Assembly: GCA_902787555.1 (NCBI GenBank)
Contig: CADAGO010000003.1
Location: forward strand, 46,360-110,359
Direction of reading: 5' to 3'
DNA from: an uncultured Bacteroidales bacterium
GTDB taxonomy: Bacteria; Bacteroidota; Bacteroidia; Bacteroidales; Bacteroidaceae
Length of the DNA stretch: 64,000 nucleotides
Shown: positions 26,677 to 36,756 of the stretch, in pieces
Layout: every line of letters begins with the position of its first letter
Numbering within the stretch: position 1 is the first letter of the stretch
The notes under the pieces: generated by a model
What the model was told of the DNA's origin: nothing
The model's input: the letters and a program-made list of their open reading frames with translations, nothing else
Database searches by the model: none
Position numbers and translations under genes: made by a program

Positions 26677-28602
26677 TTAGGGTTTGCGTCTTTTGTTTAG
26701 TTCTTCTTGCTGCTTGCGCGCCATCTCCTGCTGCTTTTCAGCCATCGCCTGGAGTCGTCCCATCATCGATGATGTCTTCTGCACACCGCTGTTGTTGGCT
26801 TTGCGTTCCTTGTAGCGGCGTTCGAGTTGCTCCAACAACTTCTGGTCGTCGGTCGTCTTGCGCAGGAACCACATCATAAGAATGGAGATGAGACCTGATA
26901 CGAAGTAGTAGTAGTTGAGGCCGGATGAATAGTCGTTGAACGAGAAGAAGAATACCACAGGCATCAGGTATTGCATCCATTGCATCATCTTCATCTGCTG
27001 TGCCTGATCAGGACTCATCGTGTCACGTTGCTGACGCATCATAATCCAAGTGTTGGCAACAGTTGACAAGCACCAGAGTACGCAGAAGAGACTCAGGTGG
27101 TCACCGATTCCCCAGATGTGGGTGCCCCAGTTAATCACGTCGTCATACGTACTGAGGTCGTCAGCCCAGAGGAATGACTGTCCACGCAACTCGATAGCAT
27201 TAGGGATGAAGTTGAAAAGGGCAATCCAGATAGGCATCTGAATCAACATCGGCAGACATCCACCCATCGGACTTACGCCATACTCGGAATAGAGCTTCAT
27301 GGTTTCCTGTTGGCGCTGCATGGCATCTTCCTTATTCGGATACTTCTTCGAAATCTCCTCAATCTTTGGTTTCAGCACACGCATACGGGCTGATGAAAGA
27401 TAACTCTTGCGATTGAGAGGGAAGATGGCAAACTTGATGACCAAGGTGAGTATCAACAGCACGATACCCATGTTGATGCCCCATCCGGTCATGAAGTCGA
27501 AGAGGTAGAGCATGAAGAAGCGGTTGATATATTTGATGAGCGGCCAACCCAAGTAGACGATACTTTGGAGGTCGAGGTCGCTGTTTGAGTTACACAACTT
27601 CTCATTCTCACGCAAAGTGGCGAACTTATTAGGACCGATGTACATCTTCAACTGTGTAGGCTGCTTGCCTGACGGGTCGAATTCTGTTGTTACCTGCGAC
27701 TTGTAGGTCTTCAGGTAGCCGTTCGATTGTTCCTTCTTGTATTGTGTCTGACTGAACAACTCTGGCTTGAAGTCTTTGTCTGCAATGAGAATCTGACTAA
27801 AGAACTGGGTTTTGAAGGCTACCCATTCCAGACGTTCTCCATCAAAGTCGGTCTCTTCTTCGTTGGCTCCTACTGAGCTTAGTTCTTCTGTATCGTTCTC
27901 TGTCGTACGATAGGTAATGGTGCTGTAGCGGTTCTCAAACTCAAAACCCTTCTCTTGCTGGCGCATGTTCTCGTTCCATACCACATCGAAAGTCTTGGTC
28001 TTGGTTGAGAAAAATCCATCCAAACCACTTGCCTTGACATTCATGTTAAGGATATAAGAATTGGGTAGGAGTTCATAGCTGATGTCGATGCTGCCGTCTG
28101 CTACAGGCATGCTCATTGTCACAGCGTTCTTTTTTGCATCTTTAGGCGCAAAGTATAGTTCGCCTGTTTCGATATTGGTGTCTTTGCCATCGAAGTTGAA
28201 TTGCATCTCCGAATCGCCGGCATCGAACAACACCACGGGTCCTCCTTGCTGATTTTTGTACGTAGGGTCTTTCAACTCTGCGCGAGCCAACTGACCACCA
28301 CGATTCTGGATGGTAAGTATCAGTAATTCGTTCTCAATGACAGTTGTGCCTTCGTTCGCTTGATGGGCAGCAAAGAGACTGTTGGCGGAGTCTGTCTTCT
28401 GCTCCATTTCCTTGACTGCCTTCTTCTCTTCTTCAATGTTTTTGATGCTATCGGATTTCTGCTGGGCAATTGCTTCAATGGCTTGCTCTTTTTGCATCTG
28501 TGCGGCTCTTTCCTTCTGTACCTTACCTTCGTAGAACATGAATCCGAAGAATACGGCGGCCATCAGGATAAAGCCGATAAGGGTATTTTTATCTATTTTC
28601 AC
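26677..28602 (-). CDS. yidC: Membrane protein insertase YidC
   Basis: YidC inserts and folds inner-membrane proteins with or without SecYEG. The 641-residue protein has a first membrane segment (TLIGFILMAAVFFGFMFY), a large periplasmic domain (about residues 60-350), then five core helices from WPLIKYINRFF onward, ending in a basic tail (KQQEELNKRRKP) that contacts ribosomes. The start is GTG at 28602; no ATG is available at the right place. It lies 22 bases after aspS. Confidence 0.96.
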   Translation of the reverse strand: MKIDKNTLIGFILMAAVFFGFMFYEGKVQKERAAQMQKEQAIEAIAQQKSDSIKNIEEEKKAVKEMEQKTDSANSLFAAHQANEGTTVIENELLILTIQNRGGQLARAELKDPTYKNQQGGPVVLFDAGDSEMQFNFDGKDTNIETGELYFAPKDAKKNAVTMSMPVADGSIDISYELLPNSYILNMNVKASGLDGFFSTKTKTFDVVWNENMRQQEKGFEFENRYSTITYRTTENDTEELSSVGANEEETDFDGERLEWVAFKTQFFSQILIADKDFKPELFSQTQYKKEQSNGYLKTYKSQVTTEFDPSGKQPTQLKMYIGPNKFATLRENEKLCNSNSDLDLQSIVYLGWPLIKYINRFFMLYLFDFMTGWGINMGIVLLILTLVIKFAIFPLNRKSYLSSARMRVLKPKIEEISKKYPNKEDAMQRQQETMKLYSEYGVSPMGGCLPMLIQMPIWIALFNFIPNAIELRGQSFLWADDLSTYDDVINWGTHIWGIGDHLSLFCVLWCLSTVANTWIMMRQQRDTMSPDQAQQMKMMQWMQYLMPVVFFFSFNDYSSGLNYYYFVSGLISILMMWFLRKTTDDQKLLEQLERRYKERKANNSGVQKTSSMMGRLQAMAEKQQEMARKQQEELNKRRKP

Positions 28603-28624
28603 TTCTTAATTAATTGCAATTTGT

Positions 28625-30382
28625 TTACTCTGCTTCTTTCACTTCAATACTCAATTCATCTAACTGCTTCTGATCCAGAGCGGCAGGAGCATCCAGCATC
28701 ACATCGCGTCCGCTATTGTTCTTTGGGAAAGCGATACAGTCGCGGATAGAGTCAAGACCAGCAAAGATGCTTACCCAACGGTCCAAACCATAGGCTAGTC
28801 CACCATGAGGTGGCGCACCATACTTGAAGGCGTTCATTAAGAAACCAAACTGCTCCTGTGCTTTCTCTGGGGTAAACCCGAGTATCTCGAACATCTTGGC
28901 TTGTAATTTTGGATCGTGGATACGGATGGAACCTCCACCTACTTCGATACCATTGCATACCATATCATAGGCATCTGCACGTACGTCTTCTGGTTTCGTG
29001 TCGAGCAGGGCTATATCTTCATCCATAGGGTGAGTGAATGGGTGGTGCATAGCCATGAGACGGCCTTCTTCCTCGCTCCATTCAAACATCGGGAATTCGG
29101 TTACCCACAAAAGGGCAAACTTGTTCTTGTCTCTCAATCCCAGTCGGTTACCCATCTCCAAACGTAACTCACAGAGTTGTTTGCGGGTCTTCATTGCATC
29201 GTCACCACAGAGGATAAGGATGAGGTCGCCAGGCTTGGCTTCCATCTTTTCCTTCAGAACATTGAGTTGCTCAGGAGTATAGAACTTGTCAACACTTGAC
29301 TTTACGCTGCCATCTTCTTGAACTCGAGCATAAACCAATCCTTTTGCCCCAATCTGAGGACGCTTCACAAAGTCAGTCAGCTGGTCAAGTTGCTTACGGG
29401 TATAGACTGCACATCCTGGGGCACAGATACCACCAATATATGCTGCACCGTCAAATACAGGGAATGTCCCAAGTTTTAGAGTGTCCATCAGTTCTACAAA
29501 CTCCATGCCGAAACGCATGTCTGGCTTATCGCTACCAAAGCGCTTCATAGCTTCTGCCCAAGGCATACGAAGGAACGGCTCATTAAGTTCCACACCGCGT
29601 AATACCTTGAAGAGGTGTTTGGCCATTCCTTCGAAGGTCTGAATGATATCTTCCTGTGTGACAAACGACATCTCACAGTCAATCTGGGTGAATTCTGGCT
29701 GACGGTCGGCACGCAAGTCCTCGTCACGGAAACACTTTGCAATCTGGAAATAGCGGTCGAAACCACTGACCATCAGCAACTGCTTCAGGGTTTGTGGACT
29801 CTGTGGAAGAGCGTAGAACTGACCTTTGTTCATACGTGAAGGCACAACGAAGTCGCGAGCACCTTCAGGTGTGCTACCGATGAGTACAGGGGTTTCTACC
29901 TCAATGAATCCAAGGTTGGACAGGTAGTTTCTCACCTCGATACACATCTTATGACGCAACTCCAGATTCTTACGTACGTTAGGACGACGAAGATCCAGAT
30001 AGCGGTACTTCATACGGAGGTCGTCGCCTCCATCAGTATTTTCTTCTATTGTGAAAGGAGGTGTGTCGCTCGCGTTGAGTACTGTCAGCTCATCAACGAT
30101 AATCTCGATGTCTCCAGTCGGAATATTACTGTTTTTGCTGTAACGTTCGTTTACCTTACCAGTGACCTGAATGACGTATTCACGCCCTAACTTGTTGGCT
30201 TCCTCACAGAGGGGAGCGTTCACTTCTTCATTAAAAACAAGCTGCGTGATGCCATAACGGTCACGAAGGTCAACAAAAGTCATGCCGCCCATCTTGCGAG
30301 TGCGCTGCACCCATCCTGCAAGTGTGACGGTCTGTCCTGCATTGGAGAGACGAAGCTCTCCACAAGTGTGTGTCCTGTACAT
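28625..30382 (-). CDS. aspS: Aspartyl-tRNA synthetase AspS
   Basis: A class II synthetase of 585 residues, the usual bacterial length: N-terminal OB-fold anticodon domain (residues 1-105), catalytic core with motif 2 ([16 protein letters not shown]), the bacterial GAD insertion domain (about 290-410) and motif 3 ([12 protein letters not shown]). The first residues [10 protein letters not shown] are the normal start. It stands between the M6 protease gene (17-base gap) and yidC (22-base gap). Confidence 0.97.
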   Translation of the reverse strand: MYRTHTCGELRLSNAGQTVTLAGWVQRTRKMGGMTFVDLRDRYGITQLVFNEEVNAPLCEEANKLGREYVIQVTGKVNERYSKNSNIPTGDIEIIVDELTVLNASDTPPFTIEENTDGGDDLRMKYRYLDLRRPNVRKNLELRHKMCIEVRNYLSNLGFIEVETPVLIGSTPEGARDFVVPSRMNKGQFYALPQSPQTLKQLLMVSGFDRYFQIAKCFRDEDLRADRQPEFTQIDCEMSFVTQEDIIQTFEGMAKHLFKVLRGVELNEPFLRMPWAEAMKRFGSDKPDMRFGMEFVELMDTLKLGTFPVFDGAAYIGGICAPGCAVYTRKQLDQLTDFVKRPQIGAKGLVYARVQEDGSVKSSVDKFYTPEQLNVLKEKMEAKPGDLILILCGDDAMKTRKQLCELRLEMGNRLGLRDKNKFALLWVTEFPMFEWSEEEGRLMAMHHPFTHPMDEDIALLDTKPEDVRADAYDMVCNGIEVGGGSIRIHDPKLQAKMFEILGFTPEKAQEQFGFLMNAFKYGAPPHGGLAYGLDRWVSIFAGLDSIRDCIAFPKNNSGRDVMLDAPAALDQKQLDELSIEVKEAE

Positions 30383-30399
30383 TTTCTTTTATTCTTAAC

Positions 30400-32061
30400 T
30401 TATTTCTTGAATATTATTTTTCCTTCTTTGATATATAATCCCCGAGTAGGGTTTGCTATCTTGCGGCCCTGTAGGTCGTACCAATTGTCGTCATTCACTT
30501 TTCCAACTTCTTTGATGTCAGTAGTTCCTCCCATGAAATCGAAGGAGATTGTTCCGTCGTCTGCCATTTGGATGTTGGTGATTGCCTTATTGAGGGTGGT
30601 CTGACCATCTTTATTGGCGTTGTACACAATGGCAGCCGGAGTTGATGTGTCTGTCAGTTCATGATTCTCTGTGTCACCTTTTATAAACGGATAGGCAGCA
30701 TCAGATAAAAAAAGGCAGTTCATGCGGTGTGCCCCTTTGTATCGCTGATCCGTTGGATAGGCAGACAATTCAGACTTCCATGAATCATAATCGCGCTGAT
30801 CAGCATATACCAACGTGAAATGTGGATGGTCTGTTGATGAATAAAGGTTATTCACGGTGTTGTTTGACCATCGTTTGGCATCGTAGTCGACATAATAGAT
30901 TACTAACCCTCGTCCAGGCAATCCAGCATCCCATCCTGTCCACTGGCGGTTTTCCAAAAGGAAATACTCAGTGTCAGTATGTTTGATTTGGAAGATTTCG
31001 CCTGGTTGCATATTGGTAATGCTTATAGGCTCGTCCAATTCTGTTGGGGTGGCCCAACCTAATAGTATTTTCTCCAATGCAGTGAGGTTAGGTGGACACC
31101 ATCCGAAATTTGTAATAGTACCTCCGTCCATCAAGTCCCATGCATCGAGTAGGGAGAATGGAGAATAATTTCCTCCAGTCGGATAGATGTCGGGCAAGCC
31201 TAAACTATGCATGTATTCGTGGCAGATGGTACCTAAACCAGTAGATGGAATTGCACCTGTGATCCACAGCTCACCGCCGCATGAGAAGTTTGAGATGGTG
31301 GGGCCATTGTTGGGTGTCTTTACTGTGGATATCGTGGATGTGTTAGGCCATATATGCCCCCAACTATTTACCAAAGTGTCTCTGATAACGACTCCATTTT
31401 CATCTGTAATGAATTCGCCCGTTTCTGGATCTGTCTTTCGTTGCGTCAGGACTCCCTGATTGCCAGATATTCCTGCATGCATAAAAATGACTTGATTCAC
31501 TTTCCCGTCGTTATCCCAGTCGTATTGGCTGTAATCCCATTCAGGATGCTCGGCAATAAGCTTTTCTGTCGCTTCCCTAAATGCTGTCTGCCCATAATTG
31601 CGGGTTCTTGAATCTGCGTTCGGATTGGGTTTGGCCTTGCTTGATATGCGGTATGGACCTGCTATATCAAAAGTCACATGAAACTTTCCGTTCGATTGTG
31701 CCATCAAATAATCGGACATACTTCCTAATGTCACTTCTTGGCTTTCTGTAAAGCCGGATTCATTGAACATTCGGTAGTAGTAGTCCTGGGGATTAGCACA
31801 TGTGAACTGACAATCGGCAAATTCTACTAAAATAACTAACTGCTTGTATTCTGTTTTTCCAGATAAGTCCTTAATGGGGGGGATGCGATGGCTGCGTTTT
31901 TGGGGTTGAGTACGTTTCATAGATGTTGCCTCTGTCAAATCAGGCAAACAATCACCATACTCCATACCGCTCCAGTCTTGAGCGGTACTCCATATTGGCG
32001 ACACCATCACAATAAACATCACCAATAATTTCCTTAGGAAATATGTGTTAAAATGTTTCAT
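30400..32061 (-). CDS. Secreted M6-family metalloprotease
   Basis: A 553-residue exported protein with signal peptide (FLRKLLVMFIVMVSPIWSTAQ). The zinc motif is HEYMHSLGLPD (H281, E282, H285 and D291), the M6 (immune-inhibitor-A-like) signature HExxHxxGxxD. Before it stands the conserved FMHAGISGNQG and NSWGHIWP. The C-terminal 40 residues (WYDLQGRKIANPTRGLYIKEGKIIF) are a T9SS-like tail, so the protein probably reaches the surface. First gene of a closely spaced minus-strand run through aspS, yidC, the S9 peptidase and transporters. Confidence 0.9.
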   Translation of the reverse strand: MKHFNTYFLRKLLVMFIVMVSPIWSTAQDWSGMEYGDCLPDLTEATSMKRTQPQKRSHRIPPIKDLSGKTEYKQLVILVEFADCQFTCANPQDYYYRMFNESGFTESQEVTLGSMSDYLMAQSNGKFHVTFDIAGPYRISSKAKPNPNADSRTRNYGQTAFREATEKLIAEHPEWDYSQYDWDNDGKVNQVIFMHAGISGNQGVLTQRKTDPETGEFITDENGVVIRDTLVNSWGHIWPNTSTISTVKTPNNGPTISNFSCGGELWITGAIPSTGLGTICHEYMHSLGLPDIYPTGGNYSPFSLLDAWDLMDGGTITNFGWCPPNLTALEKILLGWATPTELDEPISITNMQPGEIFQIKHTDTEYFLLENRQWTGWDAGLPGRGLVIYYVDYDAKRWSNNTVNNLYSSTDHPHFTLVYADQRDYDSWKSELSAYPTDQRYKGAHRMNCLFLSDAAYPFIKGDTENHELTDTSTPAAIVYNANKDGQTTLNKAITNIQMADDGTISFDFMGGTTDIKEVGKVNDDNWYDLQGRKIANPTRGLYIKEGKIIFKK

Positions 32062-32086
32062 GCCCCAAAATGCATATTTTAGGGCG

Positions 32087-32094
32087 CAAAGTTA
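32087..32094 (-). promoter_or_regulatory. -7 box of the M6 protease gene
   Basis: TAACTTTG on the minus strand, 26 bases before the start. It is probably the main promoter of the long minus-strand run. Confidence 0.6.
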
Positions 32095-32182
32095 TGAAAT
32101 TTAATTGAGATAAACAAATCATTTGTGTGTTTTTCTTATAATCACTAATAAAATAGGTGTAAATGTAGGCGTTTGGCAATGA

Positions 32183-32824
32183 TTATGTTTCCTCTTTGTG
32201 TGACTGACACCATTGACGGATTCCACAATCTTCACATCGAGGATGAATGGCTTTGCATACATAACGCCCATGAAGAATAAGCCAATGATGAAAGTCGTGA
32301 CGTAGTTGCGGGGGGATGTTCTTTGTTAATTCGCGCTCTACGCTCAATGGAGTGGTGCAACGTGAAGAAACTAATCCGATTCTGTGGCTTACTCTAAACA
32401 CATGTGTATCAACGGCAATAGTAGTTTTGCCGAATGCAACACTCATAACTACATTTGCTGTTTTACGCCCTACACCCGGCAAACTGGTGAGTTGCTCGAG
32501 CGTGCTTGGTACTTTGCCTCCAAAGTCCGATTCGAGCATTTGTGCCATGCTGATGAGATGCTTTGCCTTACTATTTGGATAGCTGATACTGCGGATAAGG
32601 TCATAGACCTGCTCGAATGTGGCTGAAGCTAAGGATGCGGAAGTGGGGTAGGCGTCGAATAAGGCAGGGGTTGTCATATTGACACGTCGGTCTGTGCATT
32701 GTGCGCTGAGCATCACGGCTACTAACAATTGGTATGGGGAGTCGTAATGTAGCTCAGTCTGAACATTTGGCATTGCCTGCTGAAAATAAGCGGTAATGTA
32801 TTTGTAACGTTCTTTTTTTTGCAT
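32183..32824 (-). CDS. nth: Endonuclease III
   Basis: Nth is a DNA glycosylase and AP lyase that removes oxidised pyrimidines. The 213-residue product has the helix-hairpin-helix LPGVGRKTANVV with catalytic K121, the aspartate D139 in VDTHVFRV, and the [4Fe-4S] ligands C190, C197, C200 and C206 in the exact spacing Cx6Cx2Cx5C. Start chosen at 32824 (MQKKERYKYI), which gives the family length (E. coli 211); an upstream in-frame ATG at 32872 would add 16 residues over the promoter zone. Divergent from rpoD. Confidence 0.96.
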   Translation of the reverse strand: MQKKERYKYITAYFQQAMPNVQTELHYDSPYQLLVAVMLSAQCTDRRVNMTTPALFDAYPTSASLASATFEQVYDLIRSISYPNSKAKHLISMAQMLESDFGGKVPSTLEQLTSLPGVGRKTANVVMSVAFGKTTIAVDTHVFRVSHRIGLVSSRCTTPLSVERELTKNIPPQLRHDFHHWLILHGRYVCKAIHPRCEDCGIRQWCQSHKEET

Positions 32825-32895
32825 GTTTGGTAAAATTTTGCACAAAGTAAGCACTTTTTTTTGAAATAGCAATGTGTTATTTCATTTTTTTTTGC

Positions 32896-32903
32896 TATTT
32901 TTG
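32896..32903 (+). promoter_or_regulatory. -7 box of rpoD
   Basis: TATTTTTG, 68 bases before the rpoD start, with a poly-T stretch just upstream instead of a clear TTTG. Confidence 0.55.
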
Positions 32904-32910
32904 CAAGCTA

Positions 32911-32927
32911 TTTGCCCCTATGGGGCG
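32911..32927 (+). promoter_or_regulatory. GC hairpin in the rpoD leader
   Basis: GCCCC TAT GGGGC forms a tight 5-base stem at the expected transcript start. It could stabilise the mRNA 5' end; no U-run follows, so it is not a terminator. Confidence 0.4.
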
Positions 32928-32971
32928 AATAGAGGGGTTGAAAGTAAGATTGAAAATATGAATCAACAGAT

Positions 32972-33832
32972 ATGAGACAGTTAAAGATTACGAAGAGTAT
33001 TACCAATCGTGAGAGTGCTTCGCTCGACAAGTACCTTCAGGAGATTGGACGTGAGGAACTGATTACAGTAGAACAGGAAGTGGAGTTGGCAGCGCGCATC
33101 CGCCAGGGTGACCGTCGTGCATTAGAGACGCTGACAAAGGCTAACTTGCGATTCGTCGTGTCAGTAGCAAAGCAGTATCAGAATCAGGGCCTAAGTCTTC
33201 CTGACTTAATAAACGAAGGTAATCTCGGATTGATTAAAGCTGCAGAGAAATTCGATGAAACCCGTGGTTTCAAATTTATCTCGTATGCTGTATGGTGGAT
33301 TCGCCAAAGTATTCTGCAAGCTCTTGCAGAGCAGGCTCGTATTGTGCGATTGCCGCTTAACCAGGTTGGCTCGCTCAACAAAATCACCAAAGCATTGGCT
33401 AAGTTTGAACAGGAAAACGAACGTCGTCCTTCCTCTGAAGAATTGGCGAGCATCATAGGCCTGCCAGTAGATAAGATTGGTGACACCCTGAAAGTGCAAG
33501 GTCGCCATATCAGTGTGGATGCTCCGTTCGTTGAGGGTGAGGACAACAGCTTGCTGGATGTGTTGGTAAATGATGACAGCCCTATGGCCGACCGTACACT
33601 TGTGAATGAGTCCCTTTCAAAAGAGATTGATCGCGCCCTAGATACGCTGACCCCTCGTGAAAAGGATATCATTCGTATGTTCTTCGGCATTGGTACGCAT
33701 GAGATGACTTTAGAAGAAATTGGTCAGACATTCGGACTTACTCGTGAACGTGTCCGTCAGATTAAGGAAAAAGCCATCCGCCGTCTGCGTCAGAACTCAA
33801 GAAGTCGATTGTTGAAATCTTATTTAGGTTGA
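32972..33832 (+). CDS. rpoD: Primary sigma factor RpoD (sigma-ABfr type)
   Basis: The 286-residue protein is the short Bacteroidota primary sigma factor, lacking region 1.1. Region 1.2 is [17 protein letters not shown], region 2 includes the core-binding [17 protein letters not shown] and the -7-element helix [17 protein letters not shown], region 3 follows, and region 4.2 is the helix-turn-helix [19 protein letters not shown]. It recognises the TAnnTTTG promoters seen throughout this window. Followed by a small secreted-protein gene after only one base. Confidence 0.97.
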   Translation: MRQLKITKSITNRESASLDKYLQEIGREELITVEQEVELAARIRQGDRRALETLTKANLRFVVSVAKQYQNQGLSLPDLINEGNLGLIKAAEKFDETRGFKFISYAVWWIRQSILQALAEQARIVRLPLNQVGSLNKITKALAKFEQENERRPSSEELASIIGLPVDKIGDTLKVQGRHISVDAPFVEGEDNSLLDVLVNDDSPMADRTLVNESLSKEIDRALDTLTPREKDIIRMFFGIGTHEMTLEEIGQTFGLTRERVRQIKEKAIRRLRQNSRSRLLKSYLG

Positions 33833-33833
33833 T

Positions 33834-34385
33834 ATGAATAGGGGAGTGAAATTCGGACTGTTATTAGGTGCCTTCTTGTTGATGACGACCTTGGGCTATG
33901 CTCAAGATATAGAGGCGGCTCTCAATGATGCAGCTTTACGAAAACAGCAGGAGTTGATGGACCGTCGGCAGGCAAGGAGAGAAAAGCAAATAGAAAAGGA
34001 GAAAAAGAAACTGGAGAAAAAGGAGAAGATCGACACCCAGCGTGCTGAGACTTATACTGTGCCTGTATATATGTTTGCTATCTCTGCTCAGTTTGGCGAT
34101 TCTGTGGTGTATGTAACCAATTTGCAGAAGGTGGATGATGCGCAGCTTACCCGTAAATATGATTATCTCGCATTCCGCTCGGAGTATAGCCATCAGTTCA
34201 ACAAATATGTAACCAGTTCGTACTTTAAAGAAAATCAGGTGACAAGCGTGGTGTTTGATAAGAACAGAAAGAAAGCGCTGAAGCGTTTCAATAAGATTCT
34301 GAAACTCTATGAACACGATAGGGGTATGCATTTGATGCTGGTGACAGATGATAGGTTCCATTTTACTGCTATCCAGGTGGACTAA
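33834..34385 (+). CDS. Small exported coiled-coil protein, unknown function
   Basis: A 183-residue protein with a signal peptide (FGLLLGAFLLMTTLGYAQ). Residues about 36-70 are a highly charged coiled coil (RRQARREKQIEKEKKKLEKKEK); the rest is a compact domain with FAISAQFGDSVVYVTNLQ and RGMHLMLVTDDRFHF. I do not recognise the family; similar short proteins occur in Bacteroidales. It begins one base after rpoD and 12 bases before a clostripain-like lipoprotein gene, so it is likely cotranscribed with both. Confidence 0.75.
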   Translation: MNRGVKFGLLLGAFLLMTTLGYAQDIEAALNDAALRKQQELMDRRQARREKQIEKEKKKLEKKEKIDTQRAETYTVPVYMFAISAQFGDSVVYVTNLQKVDDAQLTRKYDYLAFRSEYSHQFNKYVTSSYFKENQVTSVVFDKNRKKALKRFNKILKLYEHDRGMHLMLVTDDRFHFTAIQVD

Positions 34386-34397
34386 TGCCAAGAACCT

Positions 34398-35633
34398 ATG
34401 AATACGTGTATCAGTCAATTACTTCGCTGTGGTAAAACGGTTGGTGTTATCGTTGTGGTAGCTTTGATTGCTGCATGCTCGAAAAATGAGGAACCAGATG
34501 CGCCACAATTCTCTCGTAGTGTGCTGGTGTATTTATCTGCTCAAAATTCTTTGGCTGGCAATGTAAGCAGAGACATCGAAGAGATGTTATCTGCAGCATC
34601 TAATATGGGTGAGAATGACCGTTTGGTGTTGTTTTTGGACGATAACAACTATTCGCGATTCTATGAAATCAAAAAGAATACAAAAGGACGTTCGCTCTAC
34701 AATCTGACTCCTGTCTATCAATATGATAACAATCTGAATTCTGCCTCTCCTGAGGATTTCGATGCAGTTCTGAACTATTTCTTCCAAAAGTATAAGGCCG
34801 AGGACTACGGACTGGTGATGTGGTCGCATGGTTCAGGATGGATTAGTACTCAAAGCAGTAATAACAAAATACAACGACGTTCGTTTGCTGTCGATACCGA
34901 TCAAGGGACAACGACCCGCATGGATATCACCGATATGGGAGTTGTGTTGCGAAAGTATCCTCAGTTTGAATATATTTTGTTCGATGCTTGTTTTATGCAA
35001 ACTGTCGAGGTGGCTTATGAACTGAGGGCAGCAGCTAAGTACATTATCGGTTCGCCGGCTGAAATACCAGGAAACGGTGCTCCTTACGACCTTTTGCTGC
35101 CAGTTCTATTCCGTAAAGCATCTGCGGATTTTATAGCACAGGGTATTGTGAACACCTATGGTAACTATTACAATAGTGGGTACTATGCAAGTGGCGTAGT
35201 GTTGTCGGCCATCAAAACTGACGAATTGGATGGATTTGTGGATGTGATGGCTATGATGTTTGACAAATATAGTTTCCTGGATTCCGATAATACTAAATAT
35301 GTAGATTGTCAGAACTACTATGATTATGCTTGGAATCATATAGCAGCAGTTTCCTTTATCGCACCTGATGAGTATGACGTTAAGGGAATCATGCAATGCT
35401 GTGTAGCCGACTCTTTGGATTATTCGAATTGGGAGGAGGCTTTTAATAAGTTGGTACCTTATATTAATTTCGGTCAGTGGTGGTGGAGTGCTTATGTTCA
35501 CGCCTTTATTCCGGTCGATGCTGCCCAGTGTGGCGGAGTTAGTATGTTTATACCTCTTGATAAATACAAGAACGATTACTATTTCGGCTTCTATAAGGAA
35601 ACCCAGTGGGGGAAGCTATATGACATCAAATAG
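34398..35633 (+). CDS. Clostripain-family (C11) cysteine peptidase, lipoprotein
   Basis: A 411-residue lipoprotein (lipobox ending LIAAC27). The C11 catalytic dyad is clear: H144 in WSHGSGW and C198 in FDACFMQ. Peptidases of this family cut after Arg or Lys, usually after self-processing, and are surface or periplasmic in gut Bacteroidota. The middle region GSPAEIPGNGAPYDLLLP is the usual family motif after the Cys. Third gene behind rpoD. Confidence 0.92.
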   Translation: MNTCISQLLRCGKTVGVIVVVALIAACSKNEEPDAPQFSRSVLVYLSAQNSLAGNVSRDIEEMLSAASNMGENDRLVLFLDDNNYSRFYEIKKNTKGRSLYNLTPVYQYDNNLNSASPEDFDAVLNYFFQKYKAEDYGLVMWSHGSGWISTQSSNNKIQRRSFAVDTDQGTTTRMDITDMGVVLRKYPQFEYILFDACFMQTVEVAYELRAAAKYIIGSPAEIPGNGAPYDLLLPVLFRKASADFIAQGIVNTYGNYYNSGYYASGVVLSAIKTDELDGFVDVMAMMFDKYSFLDSDNTKYVDCQNYYDYAWNHIAAVSFIAPDEYDVKGIMQCCVADSLDYSNWEEAFNKLVPYINFGQWWWSAYVHAFIPVDAAQCGGVSMFIPLDKYKNDYYFGFYKETQWGKLYDIK

Positions 35634-35707
35634 AAGTGTCTTGACCTGAAAAACGTAGTTTTTTTCAACTTTTTCTAGGAAAGCACAAAGGCATTATCTT
35701 TACGTAA

Positions 35708-35768
35708 TAAAATTACCCTTAAGGGAAAAAATTGTTACCCCTAAGGGTAGCAAAAAATCCCATTAATA
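35708..35768 (-). repeat. Palindromic dispersed repeat (CCCTTAAGGG family), copy 2
   Basis: Inverted relative to the copy at 15258-15320: on the minus strand it reads TAATGGG, ACCCTTAGGGGTAAC and CCCTTAAGGG with the same T-rich spacers. Confidence 0.8.
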
Positions 35769-35845
35769 GGAACAGTATTTATGAAACAGTGAAGCCGCAA
35801 GCCGTTCGATCCATTCGGTCCGTTCGGCAGGCTTATGAGAATCTG

Positions 35846-35950
35846 GCTCAGGAGAGACGGGATCAGGGGAGGCAAGCTCAGGAGAGACATGGTCAGGAGA
35901 ATCGGGCTCAAGAGAGACAAGGTCAGGGGAGACCGGCTCATGGTAAGTAA
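35846..35950. repeat. 15-bp minisatellite, about 7 copies (GCTCAGGAGAGACRR)
   Basis: Seven 15-base units beginning GCTCA or G(A/G)TCA; the last is degenerate. 15 is a multiple of 3, so one frame reads as a five-residue repeat (QERxQ), but it has no credible start, so no gene is called. Nothing else is seen between 35634 and 36008. Confidence 0.85.
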
Positions 35951-36008
35951 GCTCGCGCAAGATTGATGAAGATGATGCTTTTGTTCAAACTTCTATATTC
36001 ATAGCCAA

Positions 36009-36036
36009 CAAAAAAGGAAGCTCGTGTGAGCTTCCT
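36009..36036 (-). terminator. Terminator of the beta-barrel gene
   Basis: On the minus strand AGGAAGCTC, ACAC, GAGCTTCCT and then T6: a strong intrinsic terminator about 30 bases after the stop. Confidence 0.88.
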
Positions 36037-36066
36037 CTTTTCTTTATCTTCTATTTCAGCTATCAA

Positions 36067-36600
36067 TTAGAAGTTGAAGTAGATACCGAAGTTGATAGTA
36101 GTAGCATCAACATTGAAACCGAACTTGTCATAAGTGTCCTTAACGGTCTCATAACCGAGGTTACCGAATGTTGAAACGAGGCTGATGTCGTCAGAAAGAG
36201 CAACCTTAACACCTGGGCGAACGCCTACAGAGAAAGAAGTAGTTGCATCAACACCTTTTGGCTTGTAGCTACCGAAACCTACATAACCATCTACGAAGAA
36301 CTTAGCAATACCTGCCTCAGCAAAAGTGTAACGAGCGTATGGCTCAATTTCGAAAGTAGTAACGTTAGCATCCTTAATACCGTTGCGGTTGTTAAGCAAA
36401 CCGAAACGCAATGCAACAGCAGCATCCCACTTCTCGTTAATTGAGTAACCAACTTCAGGAGCGATGTTGAGAGTCATCTGTGACTCAGGAGCACCCTTGA
36501 AATCTGTTACGTCGAAACCTACTGAACCACCACCCCAGAACTGAGCGTTTGCAGAAAGTGCACATACAGCTACGATAGCTGAAAGAATAATTTTCTTCAT
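36067..36600 (-). CDS. Small outer-membrane beta-barrel protein
   Basis: A 177-residue protein with signal peptide (MKKIILSAIVAVCALSANAQF). The mature part alternates polar and hydrophobic residues in eight likely strands (GGGSVGFDVTDF, LNIAPEVGYSINEKWDAAVALRFG, FEIEPYARYTF, FFVDGYVGFGS, SFSVGVRPGVKVAL) and ends in FGIYFNF, with the terminal aromatic needed for barrel assembly. An OmpA/OmpW-like barrel without periplasmic domain. A perfect promoter and strong terminator suggest a single highly expressed gene. Confidence 0.88.
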   Translation of the reverse strand: MKKIILSAIVAVCALSANAQFWGGGSVGFDVTDFKGAPESQMTLNIAPEVGYSINEKWDAAVALRFGLLNNRNGIKDANVTTFEIEPYARYTFAEAGIAKFFVDGYVGFGSYKPKGVDATTSFSVGVRPGVKVALSDDISLVSTFGNLGYETVKDTYDKFGFNVDATTINFGIYFNF

Positions 36601-36724
36601 AATTCTTACTTTTAATTAAATAATGTTTACGCGTGCGTGCGACTAGCGCACTACTTCACTTTACATTGTTTTAATTTGGCCTACTCTTTTAAAGGTTTTC
36701 GGCTTATCCTTTATTAACTCGCTG

Positions 36725-36756
36725 CAAAGTTAAGGTGTTTATTTGAATTGACCAAA
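36725..36756 (-). promoter_or_regulatory. Promoter of the beta-barrel gene
   Basis: On the minus strand TTTG (36753-36756), 20-base spacer, TAACTTTG (36725-36732). Leader about 118 bases. Confidence 0.88.

Noticed and set aside
35732-35950. A 72-codon frame over the 15-bp repeat
   Set aside because: It would start at TTG within another repeat and consists mostly of the minisatellite.
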